Positions 17,016-25,788 of a stretch of 64,000 nt of DNA are shown one piece after another (the stretch's first letter is position 1; each line of letters opens with the position of its first letter). The stretch is from an uncultured Acidobacteriota bacterium (lineage in GTDB: Bacteria > Acidobacteriota > Terriglobia > Bryobacterales > Bryobacteraceae), in assembly GCA_902826605.1 (NCBI GenBank), contig CADEFM010000016.1, positions 1-64,000 of the forward strand. Reading direction: 5' to 3'. Position numbers and translations under genes: made by a program. The notes under the pieces are model-generated. The model ran no database searches, was not told where the DNA came from, and saw only the letters and a program-made list of their open reading frames with translations.

Positions 17016-17878
17016 AGGGCACCGGCCCCACCCTGCACGTGGACACGGGGCTATCGATGCGGGGTGGGCAATGGCAAGTCTTGAGTTTAGTGGAGCGGCT
17101 TAACGACGCCATCTTGCTTTCTCCCAGGAAATCGGCGCTGTTTTCAGAGGCCAGTTCTCGCGGCGTGGACGTGCGGCCCTTGTCGCTGTGGAAACTTCGT
17201 TCGGAGGCGCCCACGTGCTCCCTGATTCACGCTCATGATGCGCGAGCACATACGCTAGCCTGTCTTGCCGGGGGTGGGCGGCCATTGGTGGTTTCCCGGC
17301 GCGTGGCCTTTCCCGTTAAGAGCGGATTTCTCTCCCTGTGGAAGTATTCCCACGCGGCAATGTACCTGGCAGTGTCGAAATTCGTAGCGGCGCGATTAGT
17401 GGACGCCGGGATACCGGGATCGAAGATTCGCGTGGTTCCCGACGGAGTGTCGATTCCTCTTGAGCCTGCCCGGCCCGTGGAAGGTCGGGTTGTGGCGCTA
17501 GCGCTAAAACCGGTGAATATACCCGGAATTCCGATCCATCTCACTACACGCTTATGGGAAGATCTGTCTACAGCGAGCGTATTCGTCTACCGAAGTGAAA
17601 TAGAAGGCCTTGGTTCAGCCGCTCTGGCGGCAATGGCGGCCGGGGTTCCAGTAGTAGCAAGCAATGTGGGGGGAATGCCTGAAGCGGTGCAGCACGAACA
17701 AACGGGTCTGCTGGTGGGGGACGACGACTTCGCCGGTCCTGTATGCCGTTTGCTCAACGACCCGCAGTGGGCGGCGGAACTGGGCCGCCGGGGCAGGGAA
17801 CGCGTGCAAAACGAATTTTCCGTGGAAACGATGGTGGGAGAAACCGAACGTGTATATCGCGAGGTGCTCGGATCATGA
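17012..17878 (+). CDS. Short family 4 (GT-B) glycosyltransferase
   Basis: ATG 17012 overlaps the upstream TGA. At 288 residues it is much shorter than the usual 350-400. The N-terminal domain keeps GLSMRGGQWQVLSLVERL and SLIHAHDARAH. The C-terminal domain keeps RVVPDGVSIP and the donor-site block FVYRSEIEGLGSAALAAMAAGVPVVASNVGGMPE. Several loops appear trimmed, including the region after RVVALALKP where helices normally separate the domains. It probably transfers a sugar from a nucleotide donor to an envelope glycolipid together with the preceding enzyme. Activity is likely because the EGLG/E donor motif is intact. Confidence 0.85.
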   Translation: MKGTGPTLHVDTGLSMRGGQWQVLSLVERLNDAILLSPRKSALFSEASSRGVDVRPLSLWKLRSEAPTCSLIHAHDARAHTLACLAGGGRPLVVSRRVAFPVKSGFLSLWKYSHAAMYLAVSKFVAARLVDAGIPGSKIRVVPDGVSIPLEPARPVEGRVVALALKPVNIPGIPIHLTTRLWEDLSTASVFVYRSEIEGLGSAALAAMAAGVPVVASNVGGMPEAVQHEQTGLLVGDDDFAGPVCRLLNDPQWAAELGRRGRERVQNEFSVETMVGETERVYREVLGS

Positions 17879-18669
17879 ACACCGTACTCGCGCTGCTAGC
17901 CGGACTCTTGATCGGCAGTTTCCTCAACGTGTGTATTTACCGCCTGCCACGGCTGACCAACCGTTCCATTGTGCACCCAAGGTCGCGGTGCTGGCGATGC
18001 CGTGCGCCTATCGCCTGGTATGACAACATTCCGTTACTGAGCTACGCGCTGCTCGGAGGGCGGTGCCGCCAATGCCGGCGCCGTATCCCAATCCGCTATC
18101 CTATCGTGGAGCTGGCCACCGGTATATTTTTCGCGCTCGTGGTGGCTTACCTTGGCGTCACACTCGCAGCATTGAAATTCGCGCTGTTAGGCGCAATTTT
18201 TATTGCGCTCACCGCCACTGACTTTGAGCGCCACATTCTGCCGGATGAATTCACGCTGGGCGGTCTTGTGGCCGGACTGGTATTCGCTTTCTTCATCCCG
18301 AACGAGCCGTACTTCGTTTCTATGCTGCTGTCCCGCTACCTGGGACCTCGCGCGTTGTCCCTTTCCGAAGCGCTGTTTGGAGCGGCCGTGGCCAGCGGCG
18401 CCATCTGGTTGATCGGCTACTTGTATGGCAAGTTCCGTGGCGTGGATGCATTGGGATTCGGCGACGTGAAGATGATCGCAATGGTAGGCGCGTTTCTGGG
18501 ATTGCGCGGTGCGCTGGAAACCATGATTCTGGGGTCGCTGGCGGGCTCGGTGATCGGCGTGATCTATATTCGTCTGGCGCGCAAGGATTGGCGCTCCTTT
18601 TATATTCCATTCGGCAGTTTCCTGGGGATCGCCGGATTGGCCGTCGTCCTGTCCCGAATACGCGAGTGA
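17875..18669 (+). CDS. pilD: Type IV prepilin peptidase / leader-peptide methyltransferase (A24)
   Basis: The 264-residue polytopic enzyme starts at ATG 17875, overlapping the previous stop. It has the N-terminal GSFLNVCIYRLPR, a zinc-binding loop with two CxxC pairs (CWRCRAPIAW and CRQCRRRIP), and the two catalytic aspartates in TDFERHILPDE and GFGDVKMIAMVG. It cleaves and N-methylates type IV pilin or type II secretion pseudopilin leaders. No pilin genes are in the window. It ends the HU-S2P-GT-GT-pilD run. Confidence 0.95.
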   Translation: MNTVLALLAGLLIGSFLNVCIYRLPRLTNRSIVHPRSRCWRCRAPIAWYDNIPLLSYALLGGRCRQCRRRIPIRYPIVELATGIFFALVVAYLGVTLAALKFALLGAIFIALTATDFERHILPDEFTLGGLVAGLVFAFFIPNEPYFVSMLLSRYLGPRALSLSEALFGAAVASGAIWLIGYLYGKFRGVDALGFGDVKMIAMVGAFLGLRGALETMILGSLAGSVIGVIYIRLARKDWRSFYIPFGSFLGIAGLAVVLSRIRE

Positions 18670-18717
18670 CGGCTGCGACTCATATCGCTTTATGGGCGGA
18701 TATATACTGTTAGCACT

Positions 18718-20343
18718 ATGCCGATTCGCGCTTTCCTTGTTTTCTTCTGCGCGGCCTCTCTTTTCGCGCAGGTAAGCTTCGATCGCATCCTGCGTGCGAA
18801 TCAGGAGCCGCAAAACTGGCTTACATACTCCGGAGGATTTTCCGGCCAGCGTTATAGCGCCTTGACGCAGGTTACCCCGGCCAATGTGGCGAACCTGGAG
18901 ATGAAATGGGCATTCCAGGCCAGGTCCCTGGAGCGTTTTGAAACCACGCCGCTGGTGGTGGATGGAACCATGTACATGACCCAAGCGCCCAATGACATTT
19001 TCGCGCTGGACGCCGCCACAGGCCGGGCCAAGTGGACGTATTCGTATTCGCCCTCCAAAGATGCTCGCCCGTGCTGCGGCCGCGTGAATCGCGGCGTGGC
19101 GATATTGGGCAACACGCTTTATATGGGCACCATCGATGCGCATCTGGTGGCCGTGAATGCGACGGATGGCAAGCTGCTTTGGGACGTCGAAGTCGCTAAG
19201 GCGGCCTCCGGTTACGCTCTGACGCACGCCCCCCTTGTGATTAAAGACAAGGTTCTGGTGGGAACCGCGGGGGGCGAATATGGCATCCGCGGTTTCATTG
19301 CCGCTTACGATGCCGCTACGGGCAAGGAAGTCTGGCGCTTCTATACTATTCCGGGGAAGGGCGAAAAAGGCAACGAGACCTGGACGGGCGATTCCTGGAT
19401 GCACGGTGGGGCGTCGGTATGGGTTACCGGAACATACGATCCGGAACTCAACCTTACCTATTGGGGCGTCGGCAATCCTGGACCCGATTGGAATGGCGAT
19501 GACCGCGGCGGCGATAACCTCTACAGCAGCAGCGTTGTCGCCCTGGACGCGGATACCGGCAAAATCAAGTGGCATTTCCAGTTCACGCCGCATGACGTGT
19601 GGGATTACGATTCCACGCAGGTGCCCGTTCTCGCCGACATGAACTGGACAGACCGCAACGGCCGCACCGCGCCGCGCAAGGTAATGATGTTCGCCAATCG
19701 CAACGGCTTCGTTTATACGCTGGACCGCACCAGCGGCCAGTTCCTGATGGGCAAACCTTATGTTAAGGTCACGTGGGCCACGGGACTCGACGAGGCGGGC
19801 CGCCCCATGCGAGCCCCCGGCAAGGAGCCGACCCCAGACGGAAACAAAATTTTCCCCAGCGTCGCCGGCGGAACAAACTGGTACTCTCCGTCGTTCAGTC
19901 CGCGCACTGGGTTGCTTTACGTTCCCAGTTGGGAGAGCGTGGAAGGCACCATGAACAAACTGGACACCCCCTATGTGGAGGGCAATCGGTATACGGGGGG
20001 CATCCCTTCCAGCCGCCGCTATCAACAAGTCCGCGATGAGAAGGCAGATGCCGAGGGATATGGGATGGTGAAGGCCATCGACCCGAAAACGGGCGACCGC
20101 AAATGGGAGTTCAAGATGAACGACGTCACCACCAGCGGTATTCTGACAACCGCCTCCGACCTTCTGTTCACCGGCGGCCGCGAAGGCTTCTTCCAGGCGC
20201 TCGACGCACGCGATGGCAAACTCCTATGGAGAGTGCCCGCCGGCGGCGAGATCATCATGGGCCCCATGACATATCAAGCCAACGGGAAACAATACGTGCT
20301 GTTTTCGGCAGGGAGTTCGATGTTCAGCTTCGCGTTGAAATAG
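18718..20343 (+). CDS. Periplasmic PQQ-dependent alcohol-type dehydrogenase with lanthanide-type D-Y-D motif
   Basis: The 541-residue quinoprotein has a signal peptide (MPIRAFLVFFCAASLFA) and an eight-bladed propeller with repeated tryptophan-docking phrases (ALDAATGRAKW). Adjacent Cys119-Cys120 (PCCGRVNRG) form the disulfide ring next to PQQ. Metal and PQQ ligands by family alignment are Glu187 (GGEYGIRG), Asn253 (GVGNPGP), Asp296 and Asp298 in HDVWDYDST. The second Asp, spaced D-x-D, is the signature that separates lanthanide-dependent (XoxF/ExaF-like) enzymes from calcium MxaF. There is no C-terminal cytochrome domain. No PQQ biosynthesis genes or cytochrome partner are adjacent. The substrate is unknown. 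Confidence 0.88.
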   Translation: MPIRAFLVFFCAASLFAQVSFDRILRANQEPQNWLTYSGGFSGQRYSALTQVTPANVANLEMKWAFQARSLERFETTPLVVDGTMYMTQAPNDIFALDAATGRAKWTYSYSPSKDARPCCGRVNRGVAILGNTLYMGTIDAHLVAVNATDGKLLWDVEVAKAASGYALTHAPLVIKDKVLVGTAGGEYGIRGFIAAYDAATGKEVWRFYTIPGKGEKGNETWTGDSWMHGGASVWVTGTYDPELNLTYWGVGNPGPDWNGDDRGGDNLYSSSVVALDADTGKIKWHFQFTPHDVWDYDSTQVPVLADMNWTDRNGRTAPRKVMMFANRNGFVYTLDRTSGQFLMGKPYVKVTWATGLDEAGRPMRAPGKEPTPDGNKIFPSVAGGTNWYSPSFSPRTGLLYVPSWESVEGTMNKLDTPYVEGNRYTGGIPSSRRYQQVRDEKADAEGYGMVKAIDPKTGDRKWEFKMNDVTTSGILTTASDLLFTGGREGFFQALDARDGKLLWRVPAGGEIIMGPMTYQANGKQYVLFSAGSSMFSFALK

Positions 20344-20355
20344 TGCGCGGAGTCT

Positions 20356-23058
20356 TCAGCCCGCTCCGCGCCGATGATGACGCCGGCCTTGTAGTGCGTT
20401 CTGCAGTTCTTCCGCCAGTTGAGCGGCGGTATAAGGCTTCTGCACGAAACCGGCCAGGCCTTTGCCGGTGAAGGAGCGCGTCGCTTCCGCCTCATTGTAA
20501 CCGCTGGATAAAACCACAGGAACCGCGGGACGGATTTTCTGGAGCCGCACCAGCGCTTCCTCGCCCGACATGACGGGCATGGTCATATCCAACAGCACCA
20601 GGGAAATTTCGCTATTCAACTTCTGAAACAGCTCGATGCCTTCCTTGCCATTGCCAGCCACCACTACCTTGTAGCCATAGTTTTCGAGCGCCGTTGTCGC
20701 GGCCTGCCGTACGCTCTCTTCATCATCGATCACTAGAATCGTGCCGTGGCCCACCAAAAACTTTCTCTGTTCGGACCGCTGCAATCGAGCCGGTTTCCCT
20801 TGGCTCGCCGGAAACAGAACCTTAAAGCTACTGCCTTTGCCGGGAGCGCTTTCCACCCGGAGAGCTGCTTTGTGGCCGCGCACAATACCCGTTACCGCAG
20901 CCAGGCCTAAACCGCGGCCTGTAAACTTCGTCGTGAAAAATGGATCGAAGATGCGCGATTGTGTTTCTTCATCCATCCCACATCCCGGATCGCGCACTTC
21001 CAGCGTCACGTAGCGGCCGGGCAGAACTTCCCCGGACGAGATGATTTGGTCGATTTGATTTTGATCGACATCTTCAAGCCGAGTTGTAATCACCACCGAT
21101 TCCGATTTCCCCGGATCGATGGATTCAGCCGCGTTGATGATCAGATTCATCACCAATTGCTGGAGTTGAGCGGCGTCTGCTTCAACGGGCGGCAGGTCAT
21201 TTGTGAGTTCCAAACGAAGCTGAACCGTTTTGGGGATGGAAGCGCGAACTAGACTGGCAATATCGCGCACTCTCTCGGAAAGATCCAGCCGTTCTACTAC
21301 GAAGCGACCCTTTCCGGCATAGGCCAGCATCTGCCGGGTCAAGCTTGCCGCCTGTTCAGCGCCTTTGACCACGGCCTCCAATCCACCGCGCGCTGGATCG
21401 CCGGAAGGGAGATCATCCAACAATATGCTGGCGTTCACCATAATTCCAGCCAGCAGATTGTTGAAGTCGTGCGCTATGCCGCCCGCCAGCACGCCCAAGC
21501 TCTCCAGCTTCTGCGACTGCTGCAGCCGCTCATTAAAGCGCTTTCGTTCGGTCACGTCGCGGCCGAAGACGGCCAGTCCATCGCGAGTGGGATACGCGTC
21601 GATCCCAAACCAGACGTCAACGGGTGCATAGTATTCTTCCAGATGAACCGGAACTCTCTGTTCCATGGCTCGTGTAAGCTCCGTATGCACATTGGTGCCG
21701 GTGCTTTTAGGGAAAAGATCCCACACGTTCTTGCCCAACGATTCATCGCGTGGGATGCGGCTGAGGTCGGTGGCCTTCGCGTTCACGTAGGTGCACCGCC
21801 ACTGGCGGTCGAAGGCGGCGAAACCGTCGCTGATTCCTTCGAGGACATTGCGGAGATGCTCCGTCGCGTCTTGTAACGCGCTCCGTGAAACCTTTAGCGA
21901 AAGCGCCATGGATTCGAAGGTCTCGGCAAACATCCGGATTTCTGATGGACCCTCCACCGGGACGGGCCCTTCAAAATCCCCCTTTTGCAGCGAGCGCGCG
22001 CGTCCGGTAAGACGCCGCATGGGGCCGGACACCAGTTGCGCGAAAATGAACGAACACCCAATAGCCAGAACCGCCAGGAGCGCTGAAGCGCCGGCAACTT
22101 CTCGTCCGATACTCCGCGTGGGCGCGAAGGCTTCCGCCTGGTCCAGCAAAGCTAGAATGCATCCGCCTCCGATCTCCGGCATGTGACGGAAGCCGTAAAT
22201 CACCGGAACGCCTCGATAGCCGGGAGCAAGAATTTCACCATCCACGGCGTTGAGGCACATTTGCAGCGGCTCGCCATTCACGGTACGTGGTTTATCTTCC
22301 TGACCGGGATAGCGCGCCGGCGTTAGGAAGATACCCCGATCATTCGTCAATATGGTCTCGCCAGACTGCCCAAGGCCGTAACGATCCAAAAACACCTGAT
22401 TCGCCACCTGCATATCGCCGCGGATCGCAAGAGTGGATTTCCCGTCCCGCGAGGTGGACCTGAGAACGTAATAGAGTTCGCCCTGTTCATCGAACTCAAA
22501 GCGGGTGGTGTGGCCGTCCAACGGCGCCGTTGAACTCACCGCCGTTGAACTCAACAAAGTGGCGGCGCCTTTTCCTGCCAGCACCGCCGCTCTTCCGCGA
22601 TAGGAGAGTCTTGCGGCGGTGACACCTTCGGTCGCAACAAAATCCGTGAGAAGTTTGCGAAGGCACCACAATTCGTCTGGTGTGCAGCCAACCTCGGCTG
22701 TTTTCAACAATGCATCGGCCCGCGCGCGCTGCTGGGCCAGTATGCGAGTCAGTGCTTGCTTTCGAAACGTGGCTATGGCGCCGACTTCGCGGACCGCCAC
22801 GCGCTCCACGGTAGTGCGGAAAGTACGATAAGCAATGGACCCCAAGCTGACGGTGGCAGCCAGAACCAGCACGCCCAAAAGCAGCATCAGCAGCGTTCGC
22901 AGGGAAACACCCCTGCGGCGTGCTCTGATTCTACGGGCTCGGACGTTTCTCAGCCATTGATTGGCGCGGTGGCGTCCGGTTTTCAGATCGGCTTCAAAAG
23001 GAAATCCGTTGCGCGACATGATAGGACGCACCGAGGGCGGCGGTGCTGGGAGCCGCAT
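20356..23058 (-). CDS. Hybrid sensor histidine kinase with Cache-like sensor, HAMP, PAS and C-terminal receiver
   Basis: Up to 900 residues; an internal ATG at 23019 (MSRNGF) is an equally good start. Order from the long start: basic N-tail; TM (about 50-70); an extracytoplasmic Cache-like region (about 80-320); a second TM; HAMP (about 350-400); PAS (about 420-520); HisKA with LGVLAGGIAHDFNNLLAGI; HATPase with NLIINAAESIDPG, DPGCGMD and GRGLGLAAVTGIV; and a receiver with VIDDEES, LVLLDMTMPVMSG and VQKPYTAAQL. The HDFNN class phosphorelays to its own receiver. The gene overlaps the end of the PilZ-like gene, so they are probably co-transcribed. No separate output regulator is adjacent. Confidence 0.92.
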   Translation of the reverse strand: MRLPAPPPSVRPIMSRNGFPFEADLKTGRHRANQWLRNVRARRIRARRRGVSLRTLLMLLLGVLVLAATVSLGSIAYRTFRTTVERVAVREVGAIATFRKQALTRILAQQRARADALLKTAEVGCTPDELWCLRKLLTDFVATEGVTAARLSYRGRAAVLAGKGAATLLSSTAVSSTAPLDGHTTRFEFDEQGELYYVLRSTSRDGKSTLAIRGDMQVANQVFLDRYGLGQSGETILTNDRGIFLTPARYPGQEDKPRTVNGEPLQMCLNAVDGEILAPGYRGVPVIYGFRHMPEIGGGCILALLDQAEAFAPTRSIGREVAGASALLAVLAIGCSFIFAQLVSGPMRRLTGRARSLQKGDFEGPVPVEGPSEIRMFAETFESMALSLKVSRSALQDATEHLRNVLEGISDGFAAFDRQWRCTYVNAKATDLSRIPRDESLGKNVWDLFPKSTGTNVHTELTRAMEQRVPVHLEEYYAPVDVWFGIDAYPTRDGLAVFGRDVTERKRFNERLQQSQKLESLGVLAGGIAHDFNNLLAGIMVNASILLDDLPSGDPARGGLEAVVKGAEQAASLTRQMLAYAGKGRFVVERLDLSERVRDIASLVRASIPKTVQLRLELTNDLPPVEADAAQLQQLVMNLIINAAESIDPGKSESVVITTRLEDVDQNQIDQIISSGEVLPGRYVTLEVRDPGCGMDEETQSRIFDPFFTTKFTGRGLGLAAVTGIVRGHKAALRVESAPGKGSSFKVLFPASQGKPARLQRSEQRKFLVGHGTILVIDDEESVRQAATTALENYGYKVVVAGNGKEGIELFQKLNSEISLVLLDMTMPVMSGEEALVRLQKIRPAVPVVLSSGYNEAEATRSFTGKGLAGFVQKPYTAAQLAEELQNALQGRRHHRRGAG

Positions 23059-23491
23059 GCTTCGAGCAACTCACTGCGGCCGCAAAGGAGAGCGGCCGCG
23101 TCAAACTCCCCTGTGTGTCACCCGGATCGCGGAGCGTCGCCTCAAAAATACGATTGGCCAAAAGAACCAGCGGATTGAAAAAATGCCGAGGCCGGTATTG
23201 CTGTTCAGTCCAGCGGCAGCCCGAGTCAAACCGCATTTCCACGAAATAACCGAGCGACTTTGAAAACTTTCGGGCAATCACTTCGCCGTGATATTCGTAA
23301 TCCCAGCATCTAAAGCGGAGCCGCGTCAGCGACGGAATTCGGGTGGATGTCAGAAAAAGCGCGCCAGTAGGCCAGATTTCCTCGAGATTGACTTTCAGCT
23401 CCCGCCCCCGCCGCGATCCGGATTGCAGATGAACTCTCACGATTTCCGAGCACCAGGCGCCGATATTTCGTTTAGTCGTCTTCGCAAACAT
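22994..23491 (-). CDS. PilZ-like domain protein
   Basis: The 165-residue product starts at ATG with a strong AGGAGGAG site 6 nt upstream. The first 100 residues fit a PilZ-type beta-barrel (EIVRVHLQSGS, LEEIWPTGALFLTSTRIP, FRCWDYEYHGEVIARKFSKSLGYF). The canonical c-di-GMP motifs RxxxR and (D/N)xSxxG are not clean, since NLEEIWPTG replaces the second. Binding is therefore doubtful. The last 45 residues are low complexity and overlap the hybrid kinase start, which suggests coupled translation. It could be an adaptor for the kinase. Confidence 0.7.
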   Translation of the reverse strand: MFAKTTKRNIGAWCSEIVRVHLQSGSRRGRELKVNLEEIWPTGALFLTSTRIPSLTRLRFRCWDYEYHGEVIARKFSKSLGYFVEMRFDSGCRWTEQQYRPRHFFNPLVLLANRIFEATLRDPGDTQGSLTRPLSFAAAVSCSKHAAPSTAALGASYHVAQRISF

Positions 23492-23522
23492 GTTTACTCC
23501 TCCTGGTACTTCAGTAGCTATC

Positions 23523-23576
23523 GCCCATTACTATGGTACTCGTGGTACCCCTGCTAGAAAAGGGGTAATGATGGGC
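23523..23576 (-). promoter_or_regulatory. Nested hairpin in the PilZ gene leader
   Basis: An inner perfect stem TACCCCT/AGGGGTA (23546-23552 with 23561-23567) is enclosed by an outer stem GCCCAT/ATGGGC (23523-23528 with 23571-23576). The structure ends about 32 nt before the PilZ start codon. It could be a regulatory leader fold or a terminator-like barrier. Confidence 0.35.
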
Positions 23577-23684
23577 AAAAATTACTTAGAGACCTAGGGG
23601 AAATACCTTACGCGACGGCGGCGGCGTGCTCGCCCCTTCCAGGAATACATCAGGAAAAAAACGCCGAAGCGCCACGGTATGGGG

Positions 23685-23960
23685 TTAGCGTATGTCGAAA
23701 CTAGATGCGTTCGACGGCGCGGCATCGGCAGTTTCCACGCTGCGAACGTCGCTCCACCGGGGTCCTTGATGCAGTCGGGCTTCCAGCGCGTCGAGTTGCT
23801 CTGCGGTTCCGTTGGCATGAACCTCAACGTTCCCGTCCGGGAGATTTCGCGCCCACCCAGTAACGCCCAAATCACGTGCGGCTTTTTGAGCGAACGCGCG
23901 GTAACCGACTCCTTGTACACGACCAGCAATCAAGTAGGCACGCGCGGTCAGGGGCTCCAT
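23685..23960 (-). CDS. acyP: Acylphosphatase
   Basis: The 91-residue protein starts at ATG 23960. It contains the family motifs GRVQGVGYRAFAQ, with the phosphate-binding loop and catalytic Arg, and GWARNLPDGNVEVHANG, with the catalytic Asn. Length and order match small soluble acylphosphatases, which hydrolyse carboxyl-phosphate bonds such as acyl phosphates. A longer upstream frame to 24035 lacks conservation. Confidence 0.9.
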   Translation of the reverse strand: MEPLTARAYLIAGRVQGVGYRAFAQKAARDLGVTGWARNLPDGNVEVHANGTAEQLDALEARLHQGPRWSDVRSVETADAAPSNASSFDIR

Positions 23961-24042
23961 GGAGAATGATTTTACGAGGAGGCGCCGCCCGTGTGCCGCC
24001 ATTCGTGCGCTTGACCAGCTACAAGAAGATTGCAAATGACGC

Positions 24043-24297
24043 TCATAGTTCGTCGTTTCGGTAGATCACGGCTGGAATGGACCCTTCTTCAGTGCCCCAA
24101 AAAATGTCATCCAAGTGGTAGTGGTACGCATCGTCAGATTCGCTCAGGCCGGAACAAATGGCTGCAAGCGCCTTGAGTCCTACTCTATTGCCGTGCACCT
24201 CGATGTCACCCTCTTTGCCGAGAACAAACTTCAATTTGCCGCCCTCGGCGTGAATCTCGTCACCTTTTTCAGGGAGCACCGGCTTTGGTCCTTCCAT
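24043..24297 (-). CDS. Small acidic protein resembling Imm32-type immunity proteins
   Basis: The 84-residue product contains FVLGKEGDIEVHGNRVGLKALAAIC and YHYHLDDIFWGTEEGSIPAVIY. From memory, this Gly-Lys-Glu-Gly-Asp-Ile-Glu-Val-His and His-Tyr-His-Leu pattern is that of the Imm32 polymorphic-toxin immunity family. No toxin gene is adjacent. It may be an orphan immunity protein or a housekeeping relative. The start ATG follows two tandem copies of a 14-bp block that each contain GGAGGA. It lies downstream of gltD and upstream of acyP on the same strand. Confidence 0.6.
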   Translation of the reverse strand: MEGPKPVLPEKGDEIHAEGGKLKFVLGKEGDIEVHGNRVGLKALAAICSGLSESDDAYHYHLDDIFWGTEEGSIPAVIYRNDEL

Positions 24298-24322
24298 TTA
24301 GTCTCCTCCATTTAGTCTCCTC
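24295..24322 (-). repeat. Two tandem 14-bp copies duplicating the ribosome-binding region
   Basis: On the minus strand the unit is GAGGAGACTAAATG, repeated head to tail, with the second ATG being the start codon of the Imm32-like gene. Each unit contains GGAG/GAGGA and its own ATG, so initiation could occur at either copy. Confidence 0.85.
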
Positions 24323-24378
24323 CATGCTTTCTGGAAGCGGTAGCGCTGCGAAAGGCTAACGGACACGCGGGGAATCGC

Positions 24379-25788
24379 CTAGCCGCGCAGAAACCGGTTC
24401 ACGGACTCCGCCGCCTTACGTCCCTCGGCAATGGCCCACACCACCAGCGATTGCCCTCTTCTGGCGTCGCCTGCCACGAAGACGCCGGGGATGGAGGTCT
24501 GGTAATCCTGCTCGTTCGCCGCTATGTTGCCGCGTGCGTCGAGCTTCAAGTCCAAGTCCTCGATGACGCCGCTCTTCACCGGGCCGGTGAAGCCCATGGC
24601 AAGCAGTACCAGATCGACGTCGATCGTGAACTCGCTTCCCGCGATGGGTTCGAACTTCGGTGCGGGGCCGACGCGGATGCCGTGCAACTGTTTCACGTTG
24701 CCCTTGCCGTCGCTCGAAAATTTCGTGGTAGCCACGGCCCACTCGCGCTGGCCGCCTTCTTCGTGCGAACTTTCCTGGCGCAGCATCAGCGGCCACAAGG
24801 GCCACGGAGTCGACTGTGCGCGGTCCAGCGGAGGCATCGGCATGATCTCAAACTGGTGAATTTCCGCGGCTTTTTGCCGGTGCGAAGTCCCCAGGCAGTC
24901 TGCGCCGGTATCGCCGCCGCCGATAATAACCACCTTCTTGCCAGTCGCAAGAATTTCACCTTGCTTGGGAACGTTATCGCCCGCAATCCGCTTGTTCTGC
25001 TGCGGGAGAAAGTCCATCGCGAAGTGGATGCCGTTCAATTCGCGGCCGGGCACCGGAAGGTCGCGAGGATGCTCGGCGCCCATGGCCAGCACAATCGCGT
25101 CGTAGTCTCGCCGCAGGTCGGACACCGGAATTTTTGTGCCGATGCCCGCATTGGTGACGAACTCCACACCCTCGGCCGCCATCTGGTCCATGCGGCGGTC
25201 GATGATGTGCTTCTCCATTTTGAAGTCGGGAATGCCGTAGCGCAGCAGACCGCCTATGCGATCCGTCTTCTCGAACAATGTCACGGCATGACCCGCGCGC
25301 GCCAATTGCTGCGCGGCGGCCATGCCGGCAGGCCCGCTGCCAACTACCGCGACTTTCCTTCCGCTGCGTACCGCCGGCAGTTCAGGATGAATCCAGCCCT
25401 GTTCGAAGGCGTGGTCCACGATGGTGCGTTCTATGGTCTTGATCGCCACCGCAGGCTCATTGATCGCGAGAACGCAAGCCGCCTCGCACGGAGCCGGGCA
25501 GATGCGGCCCGTGAACTCCGGAAAATTGTTGGTGGAATGCAGTACCCGAATCGCTTCACGCCAACGGCCTTTGTAGACCAAGTCATTCCAATCGGGAATG
25601 ATATTGTTCACGGGACATCCTGTATGACAGAACGGGATGCCGCAATCCATGCACCGTGCACCCTGTGTCTGCACTTTTTCGAGCGGGAAGTCCTGATAGA
25701 CCTCGAAGTAGTCGTTGACGCGCTCCGTGACGGGACGCCGCGCGGGGACCTCGCGCGTGTACTCCATGAAGCCGGTGACTTTACCCAC
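24379..25788 (-). CDS. gltD: Glutamate synthase (NADPH) small subunit
   Basis: The 469-residue FAD/Fe-S protein has an N-terminal cysteine cluster region ([17 protein letters not shown] and later CPAPCEAAC). An FAD-binding Rossmann motif [21 protein letters not shown] and a second NADPH-binding motif [18 protein letters not shown] follow. A C-terminal FAD-contact [19 protein letters not shown] ends the fold. It passes electrons from NADPH to GltB for glutamate formation from 2-oxoglutarate and glutamine. Its start overlaps the end of gltB by 8 nt. Confidence 0.97.
   Translation of the reverse strand: MGKVTGFMEYTREVPARRPVTERVNDYFEVYQDFPLEKVQTQGARCMDCGIPFCHTGCPVNNIIPDWNDLVYKGRWREAIRVLHSTNNFPEFTGRICPAPCEAACVLAINEPAVAIKTIERTIVDHAFEQGWIHPELPAVRSGRKVAVVGSGPAGMAAAQQLARAGHAVTLFEKTDRIGGLLRYGIPDFKMEKHIIDRRMDQMAAEGVEFVTNAGIGTKIPVSDLRRDYDAIVLAMGAEHPRDLPVPGRELNGIHFAMDFLPQQNKRIAGDNVPKQGEILATGKKVVIIGGGDTGADCLGTSHRQKAAEIHQFEIMPMPPLDRAQSTPWPLWPLMLRQESSHEEGGQREWAVATTKFSSDGKGNVKQLHGIRVGPAPKFEPIAGSEFTIDVDLVLLAMGFTGPVKSGVIEDLDLKLDARGNIAANEQDYQTSIPGVFVAGDARRGQSLVVWAIAEGRKAAESVNRFLRG

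Noticed and set aside
18187-20028. 613-codon open frame on the minus strand
   Set aside because: Antisense shadow of the PQQ dehydrogenase and prepilin peptidase genes; its product has no recognisable fold, while the plus-strand frames have clear family motifs.
23492-23684. c-di-GMP riboswitch before the PilZ-like gene
   Set aside because: The leader has strong nested stems but I do not see the conserved GEMM core; kept only as an unassigned structure.
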